A stretch of 64,000 nt of DNA. It comes from Candidatus Latescibacterota bacterium (GTDB taxonomy: Bacteria > Latescibacterota > UBA2968 > UBA8231). Location of the stretch: positions 17,928 through 81,927 of the forward strand of contig JAJEGS010000037.1 of the NCBI GenBank assembly GCA_022819745.1, given 5' to 3'. The first letter of the stretch is position 1. Every line of letters starts with the position of its first letter. Shown here piece after piece: positions 57,197 to 64,000 of the stretch. A program made the translations under genes and the position numbers. The notes beneath the pieces were generated by a model that was given only the letters and a program-made list of their open reading frames with translations, did no database searches and had not been told where the DNA came from.

Positions 57197-58522
57197 ATGC
57201 CTACATCACTTGCCGACCTCGAAGCGCGCTATCGCCACGCCAGCCCGCGCTCCCGCGCCCTTTTTGAACAGGGCCGTTCCTACACGGCCGGTGCGGCCAA
57301 AGGCGCGTATTACTACCCACCTTATCCCCTCACCATGGCCCGCGGCCAGGGCTGTCATCTATGGGATGTCGATGGACGGCGCTACGTCGATTGCGCCAAC
57401 CACCACACGGCCCAAGTCCTCGGGCACGGGCACGAGCGCGTGGAAGCGGCCGTGCGCGAGCAAATGCAAAAGGGCATTGCCTTGGGCGCGCCCATTGGCA
57501 TTGAAAGCGAGATCGCCCGCGCAATGTGCGACCGGGTGGATGCACTGGAGCGGATTCGCTTTGTCAACTCCGGCACCGAGGCCACGCTGCACGCGATTCG
57601 CTTGGCGCGGGGCTACACGCAGCGCGGCAAAATCGCCAAGTTCGAAGGCGGCTACCACGGCAGCCACGACGCCGTGGAAGTCAGCGTGGCCCCGTCCTTA
57701 GACCAAGCAGGTCCCGCACACGCGCCCATCGCAGTGCCAACAGCCGGCGGCATGTCCCCGTCGGCCGCGTCCGAAGCCGTCATCCTCCCCTACAGCGATC
57801 CAGAGGCCGTCGAACGGCTCGTCGCTGCGCACGCCAGCGAACTCGCCTGCGTCCTCTTCGACCCCAAAGCCGGCATCCTAGACGTACAGCCGGATTTTGC
57901 CCGCGCCGTGCGCGACATCACCCGCCGCCACGGGGTCTTGCTCATCTTCGACGAGATCGTTGGATTCCGCACAGCCACGGGCGGCTTGCAGGGCCTGTAC
58001 GGCATCGACCCGGACCTGAGTTGCTTTGGCAAGATCGTCGGCGGCGGCTTTCCAGTGGGAGCCTTTGGCGGCCGGGCCGACCTGATGGACTTGTTCGACA
58101 ACTCGCAGCAATCCACCGGCTTTTTCCAGAGCGGCACCTTTAGCGCGCATCCCGTGGCCATGGCCGCAGGCTTGGCGACCCTGAGCGAGTTGACGCCGCA
58201 AACCATCGACCATTTGAACGCACTCGGAGCGCGTCTAAAGGACCAACTCAACGCGCTCTTTGCCGACCACGCCATCGCCGCTCAAGCAGTCTGCACGGGA
58301 TCGGTCTTCAGCATCTACTTCGCCCGCGGCCCCATCGCCAACTACCGCGACCTCGCCGCTACCGACAAAACCCTCATTCAACCGCTCTTTCTCTCGCTCA
58401 TCGAACAGGGGTATTTCCTCGGCCCAGGGCTGGGCATGTGCGCGCTTTCCGCGCCCATGGACGCTGGGCACATCGACGGCCTAGTCGCCGCGGTGGGGAA
58501 TGCGCTGGTGGAGATAGTCTAA
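57197..58522 (+). CDS. Class III pyridoxal-phosphate aminotransferase (glutamate-1-semialdehyde aminomutase-like)
   Basis: A 441-residue fold-type I enzyme: a FEQGRSYTAGAAKGAYYYPPYP N-terminus, FVNSGTEATLHAIRLARGYT, FEGGYHGSHD, VLLIFDEIVGFR with the cofactor-binding Asp, and SCFGKIVGGGFPVGAFGG with the Schiff-base Lys. It resembles HemL, but neighbouring genes are catabolic and HemL-like paralogues often transaminate other substrates. I therefore leave the substrate open. A TATAAT just before the ATG implies little or no 5' leader. The PhyH gene follows after 14 bases. Confidence 0.87.
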   Translation: MPTSLADLEARYRHASPRSRALFEQGRSYTAGAAKGAYYYPPYPLTMARGQGCHLWDVDGRRYVDCANHHTAQVLGHGHERVEAAVREQMQKGIALGAPIGIESEIARAMCDRVDALERIRFVNSGTEATLHAIRLARGYTQRGKIAKFEGGYHGSHDAVEVSVAPSLDQAGPAHAPIAVPTAGGMSPSAASEAVILPYSDPEAVERLVAAHASELACVLFDPKAGILDVQPDFARAVRDITRRHGVLLIFDEIVGFRTATGGLQGLYGIDPDLSCFGKIVGGGFPVGAFGGRADLMDLFDNSQQSTGFFQSGTFSAHPVAMAAGLATLSELTPQTIDHLNALGARLKDQLNALFADHAIAAQAVCTGSVFSIYFARGPIANYRDLAATDKTLIQPLFLSLIEQGYFLGPGLGMCALSAPMDAGHIDGLVAAVGNALVEIV

Positions 58523-58536
58523 ATTTGGAGCAAACC

Positions 58537-59301
58537 ATGTCCGTACTCAGCCCCGAACAAATCGCCCAGTACCAGCAAGACGGGTACACCATCTTGCGCA
58601 ACGCCCTCTCCGCAGAAGAGGTGGGCGCGCTCCGCACTCACCTCGAAGGGATCGCCTCGGGTACACGGCCCTTCCCAGAGGCGAACATCGAATTCGACCC
58701 CAACGCGCCCCAGCAACGCCACATCGATCACTTGCGCAAAATCAACGGCCCGTCCGAATGCGATCCATTCTTCCGCGATCACGCAATGCGGGAGCCTCTC
58801 CTCACCGCGGCCGCCGACCTGCTCGGCCCAGACATCAAACTCTTCGGCGACCAAGTTTTCATCAAAGGGCCAGGCGGCATAGAAAAAACCTATCACCAAG
58901 ACTCCGCATACTTCCACATCAAGCCGATGGACCTCGCCACCGCTTGGGTCGCCCTAGACGATGTAACCCTTGAAAACGGCTGCCTGTGGGTCGTACCGGG
59001 CAGCCACCGCGAGGGGCTGGTTGACCACAGCGAGGTATGGATGGTCGGCGAGCGGCAAGACAAGAAAGTCCCCGACGCAGCCATCGACCACCAGCGCGAA
59101 CAGCCCATCCTGCTGCAAGCGGGCGACTGCTCCTTCCACCACAGCCTGCTCCTGCACCGCTCTGGCCCCAACCAGACGACGACGCGCCGCCGCGGCATGG
59201 CCACCCACTACATGAGCGCACGCTCGCGTTGGACAGGCCGCCCGGAAGAAAAGCCCGAATACCCTCTGCTGCGAGGGCAGGAACACGCCGGCTGCGTCTG
59301 A
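58537..59301 (+). CDS. Phytanoyl-CoA dioxygenase-family oxygenase (6)
   Basis: A 254-residue PhyH enzyme: YQQDGYTILRNALSAEEVGALRTHLEGI, KTYHQDSAYFHIKPMDLATAWVALDD with His-x-Asp, ENGCLWVVPGSHREGLVDHSEVW, and AGDCSFHHSLLLHRSGPNQTTTRRRGMATHY with the distal His and Arg. It is closer to true phytanoyl-CoA hydroxylases than the other copies. TTGGAG precedes the chosen ATG. It forms an operon with the aminotransferase. Confidence 0.88.
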   Translation: MSVLSPEQIAQYQQDGYTILRNALSAEEVGALRTHLEGIASGTRPFPEANIEFDPNAPQQRHIDHLRKINGPSECDPFFRDHAMREPLLTAAADLLGPDIKLFGDQVFIKGPGGIEKTYHQDSAYFHIKPMDLATAWVALDDVTLENGCLWVVPGSHREGLVDHSEVWMVGERQDKKVPDAAIDHQREQPILLQAGDCSFHHSLLLHRSGPNQTTTRRRGMATHYMSARSRWTGRPEEKPEYPLLRGQEHAGCV

Positions 59302-59443
59302 AGCATCTCCTCCAAACCGAAATGAATATCCATAAGCCAATGCTGGATTGAAGACGGACAAGGAGACGACGCGAAGAGAATGTGGCGGGGACGATTCTTT
59401 GTAAGATAGCTTCCAGTAACTTATCCATCTTCGCCTATTATTT

Positions 59444-62400
59444 ATGTTCAAAAATTACTTCCAAGGCAGTCTATTCGCCCAAGACCTCCTCGACAGCTCC
59501 ATTGCAGAATTTCCCGAGTGGGAGGCTTACGACGATCAAGACCTCGCCACATTCGAGAGCGAGGTGCAGTCGCTCTTCGACCGCTTCCCCACAGACGGTA
59601 GCCCCAACGAAACCCAAACTGAGGATGACCTAATCTGGCCGGTTCTGCGCCTGCTCGGCTGGACTGAGAGCTTGCGGCAGCAAAACTTGAGTGCCAAAGG
59701 GCGCGAAGATGTGCCGGACGGGCTGCTATTTGAGGATGCTGCGGTCAAGGATCGGGCTAACGGACTCACCCAAGAATGGAAGCGGTACGAACATGGCCGC
59801 GCCATCGTCGAATCCAAGCGATGGAACTTGCCACTCGACCGCGGCGATGGGAACAAGGCCGCACCTTCTACCCAAATGCTCCGCTACCTGCGCCGGGCAG
59901 ACGACTTGGCCAAGGGCAAGCTGCGCTGGGGCATACTCACTAATGGGGCGCGTTGGCGTCTCTATTACGCAGGGGCGCGTTCCGTCGCCGAGCAGTTCTG
60001 CGAGATTGATCTCATGCTGACTCTCGATCTGCCTTCGAGTGAGCGCGGCCATTATCTGAAGGTGTTCGCGCTGGTTTTTGGCCGTGCGGCGTTCCAGCCG
60101 AGCGAGGATGGGCGCACCTTGCACCAGTGCATACTCGACGAGGGGCGGTTCTACGAAGAGCGCGTAGCCACCAGCCTTTCTGCGGTCGTCTTCGACCAAG
60201 TTTTCCCTCAACTCGCGGATGCTATTTTCAAGGCCGCGCCCGCCGCGTCATTGTCCGAAGTGCGCAACGCCGCCCTAACTCTGTTCTACCGCCTGTTGTT
60301 CATCCTCTACGCCGAAGACCGCGACTTGCTGCCCGTGCGAGACGCCGCATATGACGACTACAGCCTGCGTCAGGTGCGCGACGACGTAGGCAAGCGCAAG
60401 GAACAGGGCGATGTATTCTCCAATACGGCCGCTCGCTACTGGTCGGCCATCCGCGACCTGTGCCGTATTATCGACGAGGGCGACGCCTCTATTGGCCTGC
60501 CGCCTTACAACGGCGGCCTGTTCGACCAAGAGCGCACACCGCTTTTGTCCAATATCCAATTAAGTGATCAGGTCGTGGCCGATGTGATTTATGCTCTGTC
60601 CTTTGACACCTCCTTGGAGAGCCAACGCTACATCAATTATCGCAACTTGAGCGTGGAACAGCTTGGGTCGATTTACGAGCGGCTACTCGAACGCGAGTTG
60701 GTGCAGGAGGAGGGCGGCATCGACGTGCGGCTCAACGTCTTTGCCCGCAAGGGGTCGGGCAGTTACTACACGCCGGACGCGCTCGTGAGCCTGATTATCA
60801 AGGAGACCGTCGGCCCGCTCGTCGAAGGGCGCAGTGCCGAGCAGATATTGGACTTGAAGATCTGCGACCCGGCCATGGGGTCTGGGCATTTTCTGACGAG
60901 CCTCGTCGATTATCTGAGCGACCGCGTCATCGAGGCTATGGCCGCAGTCGATGCTTCACCGCTTGCGGCCCGCATTGAGGCTATGCGCGAGACGATCATG
61001 GCGAATGCCGCAAAGGGCGGCTGGCGCATTGATGCCGAGCGGCTCGACGACCGCCACATTGTGCGGCGCATGGTGCTCAAGCGATGCGTGTACGGGGTCG
61101 ATAAGAACCCCATGGCCGTGGAATTAGCCAAGGTGTCGCTGTGGCTGCATACCTTTACGGCGGGTGCGCCGCTGAGCTTTCTCGACCATCACTTGCGCTG
61201 CGGCGACAGCTTGTTCGGGGGCTGGGTCAACAAGGCGATGGACGATGAAAACGCGCTCTTCCTCCAAGGACCGATCAGCGAGGCGACCCACATGGCTGAA
61301 GCCATGCAGTCGATTGAGGAGTTGACCGACGCCGAGATTGAGGAGACGGACCGCTCAGCCGCGCTCTTTGCCGACATGCAGGCCGGGACGCAGCCGTTGG
61401 CGGACTTCCTTTCGTTGGTCCATGCGTTTGCATGGCTGAATGTGCGGGACCAAGAAGACAAAATCGCCTTGCAAAACTTTTTGTCGAGCCGGTTGGGAGA
61501 CCCCGTCGCCATTGCGACTGGCGCACTCGCCCCCAAGACGGATGTGCCCGATCCCGAGCGATTTGCGCGGCTGTTCGCACAGGCGCGGACACTGATGGAC
61601 GAAGAGCGGTTTCTGAACTGGCAGGTTGCCTTTCCCGGTATATGGCAGGATTGGGAGGGGCCGAGGTTGCGCGGCGGCTTTGACGCGGTGATTGGCAATC
61701 CGCCTTGGGATCGGATCAAGCTGCAACAGATAGAGTGGTTCGCGGCGCGACGGCCAGAGATTGCCAAGGCGCAACGAGCCGCTGACCGCAAGAAGATGAT
61801 CGCTGCTTTGGAGGAGGCCGCCGAGCCGCTGGCCGAAGAATTCGACCAAGCGAGCGAACGCGCTGCCTTTACGGCTCAGATGGCGAAGGCGTCCGGCGAC
61901 TATCCGCTACTGTCCAGAGGCGATGTGAATCTCTATTCCCTGTTCGTGGAACGGGCGATGACGTTGGTGAATGCTCAAGGCATGGTTGGGCTACTCACGC
62001 CGTCGGGTATTGCATCTGACAAGACGGCGGCGAGATTTTTCAAGGGAGTGGCGACCGAGGGACGGCTGCGGGCGCTCTACGATTTTGAGAACAAAAAGGT
62101 CTTCTTCCCCGACGTTCATGCGTCTTTCAAATTCTGTGTTTTCGTCGCTAGTTCCGCGCCAAGCGAAAAACCGGCCAAGTGTGCGTTTTATCTGCACAAC
62201 GTTGCCGAACTCGACGACCCCAAGCGTTGCTTTCCCCTAGCGGCGCAGGACTTCGCCCGCGTCAATCCGAACACCGGCACGGCTCCCATCTTCCGCTCGC
62301 GGCGGGATGCGGAATTGACGACGGCGATTTACGAGAGGGTGCCGGTGCTGGTGGATCGCTCGGAGGACGTGGAGGTCAAGACGTGGCCGGTGAAATATGT

Positions 62401-63331
62401 CCGCATGTTCGACATGACCAACGACTCACATCTGTTCCGCACACGCACAGAACTAGAGGAGCAGGAAGGCGCGTTCCCCATCGGCGACAATCGCTTCGGC
62501 AGCCCGAGCGGCGAGTGGGTGCCGCTGTACGAAGGCAAAATGGTGCAGGCGTATGACCACCGGGCGGCGAGCGTCGTCGTCAACCCCGAAAATCCGCACC
62601 GACCGGCGCAGCCCGTGCCCGCAACCCCAGAGCAGCAACGGGATCCCGACTGGCTGCCTAATCCACAGTTCTGGGTAGCGAGAGACGCAATTTCGGTTCC
62701 TCACGCATCATTTCTACTCGGCTTTAAGGACGTGACGGCACCGACTAACGTGCGATCAATGATTGCGGCTTTGCTCCCAAATGTCGGCGTCGGGAACACG
62801 CTGCCGGTCGTTATAGGGACGGATGAGGAGCACGGGCTGCCTGCCAACGAGGCCGCAATGTTGTTGGCGAATCTCAACGCCATTCCACTTGACTATATCG
62901 TTCGTCAGAAGATTCAAGGGCAGCATGTCAACTGGTACATAGTCGAACAACTCCCCGTCGTCCCTCTCACCCGCTACGAATCCACCCACTTCGGCCCCAA
63001 AACTGCCGCCCAAATCATCCGCGAAGCCGTCTTAGAACTCACGTACACCGCCCACGACATGGCCCCTTTCGCCCGCGACTTAGGCTACGCTGGCGATCCC
63101 TTCGTCTGGAACGACGACCGCCGCTTGCAACTCCGCGCCAAACTCGACGCCGTATTCTTCCACCTCTACGGCGTTACCGACCGCGACGACATCCGCTACA
63201 TCTACTCGACCTTCCCCATCGTCAAACGCCAAGAAACCGCCGCCTACGGCAAGTACCGCTCCTGTGATCTCTGCCTCGCTTATGTGAACGCCCTTGCTGC
63301 GGGTCAACCGGACGCCGACGTTTCTGTATAG
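59444..63331 (+). CDS. Type IIG-like restriction endonuclease/DNA methyltransferase fusion
   Basis: A 1295-residue protein. Residues about 60-210 hold a PD-(D/E)XK nuclease pattern: Pro91-Asp92 in EDVPDGLLF and Glu123-x-Lys125 in AIVESKRW. A helical linker follows. The gamma-class methyltransferase has YTPDALVSLIIKETVGPLV, ICDPAMGSGHFLTSLVDYL (about 473-490) and the catalytic NPPWDRIK (about 755-762). The C-terminal 400 residues contain a target-recognition-like region. This order (nuclease, methyltransferase, recognition) is that of Eco57I/MmeI-type single-chain systems. An alternative is a BREX PglX-like methylase, but the N-terminal nuclease motif argues against it. No ribosome site is clear. 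Confidence 0.85.
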   Translation: MFKNYFQGSLFAQDLLDSSIAEFPEWEAYDDQDLATFESEVQSLFDRFPTDGSPNETQTEDDLIWPVLRLLGWTESLRQQNLSAKGREDVPDGLLFEDAAVKDRANGLTQEWKRYEHGRAIVESKRWNLPLDRGDGNKAAPSTQMLRYLRRADDLAKGKLRWGILTNGARWRLYYAGARSVAEQFCEIDLMLTLDLPSSERGHYLKVFALVFGRAAFQPSEDGRTLHQCILDEGRFYEERVATSLSAVVFDQVFPQLADAIFKAAPAASLSEVRNAALTLFYRLLFILYAEDRDLLPVRDAAYDDYSLRQVRDDVGKRKEQGDVFSNTAARYWSAIRDLCRIIDEGDASIGLPPYNGGLFDQERTPLLSNIQLSDQVVADVIYALSFDTSLESQRYINYRNLSVEQLGSIYERLLERELVQEEGGIDVRLNVFARKGSGSYYTPDALVSLIIKETVGPLVEGRSAEQILDLKICDPAMGSGHFLTSLVDYLSDRVIEAMAAVDASPLAARIEAMRETIMANAAKGGWRIDAERLDDRHIVRRMVLKRCVYGVDKNPMAVELAKVSLWLHTFTAGAPLSFLDHHLRCGDSLFGGWVNKAMDDENALFLQGPISEATHMAEAMQSIEELTDAEIEETDRSAALFADMQAGTQPLADFLSLVHAFAWLNVRDQEDKIALQNFLSSRLGDPVAIATGALAPKTDVPDPERFARLFAQARTLMDEERFLNWQVAFPGIWQDWEGPRLRGGFDAVIGNPPWDRIKLQQIEWFAARRPEIAKAQRAADRKKMIAALEEAAEPLAEEFDQASERAAFTAQMAKASGDYPLLSRGDVNLYSLFVERAMTLVNAQGMVGLLTPSGIASDKTAARFFKGVATEGRLRALYDFENKKVFFPDVHASFKFCVFVASSAPSEKPAKCAFYLHNVAELDDPKRCFPLAAQDFARVNPNTGTAPIFRSRRDAELTTAIYERVPVLVDRSEDVEVKTWPVKYVRMFDMTNDSHLFRTRTELEEQEGAFPIGDNRFGSPSGEWVPLYEGKMVQAYDHRAASVVVNPENPHRPAQPVPATPEQQRDPDWLPNPQFWVARDAISVPHASFLLGFKDVTAPTNVRSMIAALLPNVGVGNTLPVVIGTDEEHGLPANEAAMLLANLNAIPLDYIVRQKIQGQHVNWYIVEQLPVVPLTRYESTHFGPKTAAQIIREAVLELTYTAHDMAPFARDLGYAGDPFVWNDDRRLQLRAKLDAVFFHLYGVTDRDDIRYIYSTFPIVKRQETAAYGKYRSCDLCLAYVNALAAGQPDADVSV

Positions 63332-63401
63332 AAGCTATCTTCATAGCGCCTGCATCGACTCCCATCGGCTCACCGCTAGACTTTTGTCTTTGGTGTGATG
63401 A

Positions 63402-63419
63402 CTTCCCCAAGGGGGAGTG
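63402..63419. repeat. Short perfect palindrome between the two defence-type genes
   Basis: ACTTCCCC, AA and GGGGGAGT form an 8-base-arm hairpin in the 290-base stretch after the type IIG gene. No T-tract follows. The rest of that stretch holds no supported gene; base composition shifts toward AT from about 63610. Confidence 0.4.
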
Positions 63420-63622
63420 ATTGGGAATCGGTGTGTGGAGATGCCCCCCGTGGTTGTCCGCTCTACGGGCTGGGATTTATGAGAGAGCTTCTAACGAGAG
63501 ACGAAGACAGCGCCTCGCCTCGCATACCCTCTATCGTCTCCCTCCAAAAGCTCCTAACCTTTCCTCCGACGACAACCGGAAAGGTACAGATTCAAGTTCT
63601 GCTGCATCCCGAGGAGGATTTA

Positions 63623-63907
63623 ATGAAATTTTTAAAAGACGAATTAAAATTAGAGGGTCATTTCTGGATTTGTAGCTCCCCCGATCACAAGGTTTCGGGA
63701 TGGTTAGTAATTGAGGAGGATAAGGTCGAATTAGTTTATTGGACGGCTCTTCATCGCCCTCGTTATTTGGATTTTCCTGAAGATAGTTCCTGTCGGATTC
63801 TAGGAGAATTAAAGGGTCGAGGGCCTATTACTTTGGACGGATGTTATCATATGGGAAATCCTAAGTACACGACAGTAACATGGGTTGATATTGTCGGGCT
63901 TGTTTAG
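63623..63907 (+). CDS. ApeA-like N-terminal domain protein, short or truncated
   Basis: The 94 residues start MKFLKDELKLEGHFWICS, with a very strong ribosome site (GAGGAGG, 7 bases before the ATG). The GHFW ... GWLVIEEDKVELVYW ... ILGELKGRGPITLDGCY pattern resembles the N-terminal domain of ApeA-type anti-phage proteins, in which a beta-rich domain precedes a HEPN RNase. Here the frame stops at 63907, and neither of the other frames to the window end clearly continues the family. It may be a truncated gene or one with a frameshift. Its AT-rich codon use differs from its neighbours, suggesting recent transfer. Confidence 0.5.
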   Translation: MKFLKDELKLEGHFWICSSPDHKVSGWLVIEEDKVELVYWTALHRPRYLDFPEDSSCRILGELKGRGPITLDGCYHMGNPKYTTVTWVDIVGLV

Positions 63908-64000
63908 GTTGGTCTCGTGTTTGGTGTATGATTTGTGTGAGTTGGTCTAATCCTTTTCGAAAGAGGCTTATGGCTTTTCGTCCATGTTTTTTTATCGGGA

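Noticed and set aside
59432..59443. TATTAT before the type IIG gene as a -10 box for a leaderless mRNA
   Set aside because: It ends only 2 bases before the ATG, so transcription would start inside the coding sequence.

Overview
The window is bacterial and GC-rich. It looks like an uncultivated, probably marine or host-associated organism. Exported proteins carry a C-terminal FlgD-like domain with a PNPFNP motif, and the right half is dense in phytanoyl-CoA dioxygenase-like (PhyH), Gfo/Idh/MocA, amidohydrolase, sulfatase and sugar-isomerase genes. That mix fits Latescibacterota- or Poribacteria-like phyla, but no marker gene settles the taxonomy. No rRNA, tRNA or CRISPR was seen.

Left part (1-22.2 kb, minus strand). 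This is the most unusual region. A 1046-residue sigma-54 activator with an N-terminal beta-propeller sensor is followed by two copies of a dyad (CATACG-N5-CGTATG type) and by a consensus-quality sigma-54 promoter (TGGCACGGAACTTGCAT). The promoter faces a 93-residue cysteine-rich precursor-like peptide, which is followed by a terminator-like hairpin. A co-directional run of genes then continues to the window edge: an FG-GAP beta-propeller protein, a second cysteine-rich protein with a near-identical leader, an FMN-binding redox protein, an archaeal-type A24 prepilin peptidase, two membrane-anchored thioredoxin-like proteins, a TPR protein, a glycosyltransferase-transglutaminase fusion, a family 2 glycosyltransferase, two TonB-like/DUF4159 proteins around another FG-GAP protein, a small STAS-like protein and a discoidin-domain protein. 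I read it as a sigma-54-controlled system that makes, oxidises, processes and displays cysteine-rich exported proteins. The parts are seen; the joint function is inferred.

Scar region (22.2-24.4 kb). It holds a truncated AbiEi-type antitoxin, a collapsed remnant of an FG-GAP/DUF4159 gene pair, a DUF4143 ATPase with a palindromic operator, and a duplicated copy of the 5' flank of the sigma-54 activator gene.

Middle (24.4-35 kb). A PhyH gene, an SMP-30 family gene and an amidohydrolase come first. A 3.6-kb defence-like island follows (AlbA/Schlafen-type protein, unknown protein, endonuclease-like protein, DNA methyltransferase). It sits exactly at the 3' end of the amidohydrolase gene and is bounded by a 63-bp direct repeat of that 3' end. 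A LamG-domain protein, a PQQ-dependent dehydrogenase and a GYD protein follow.

Right part (35-59.3 kb). Short strand-switching clusters encode small-molecule and sugar-acid catabolism: three Gfo/Idh/MocA oxidoreductases, two TIM-barrel isomerases, an epimerase, five more PhyH proteins, a sulfatase, a Rieske protein, a second amidohydrolase and a class III aminotransferase. Miscellaneous methyltransferases, an acetyltransferase and a duplicated pair of unknown exported proteins lie among them. The end (59.4-64 kb) is a second defence locus: a type IIG-like restriction-methylation protein and an AT-richer ApeA-like fragment.
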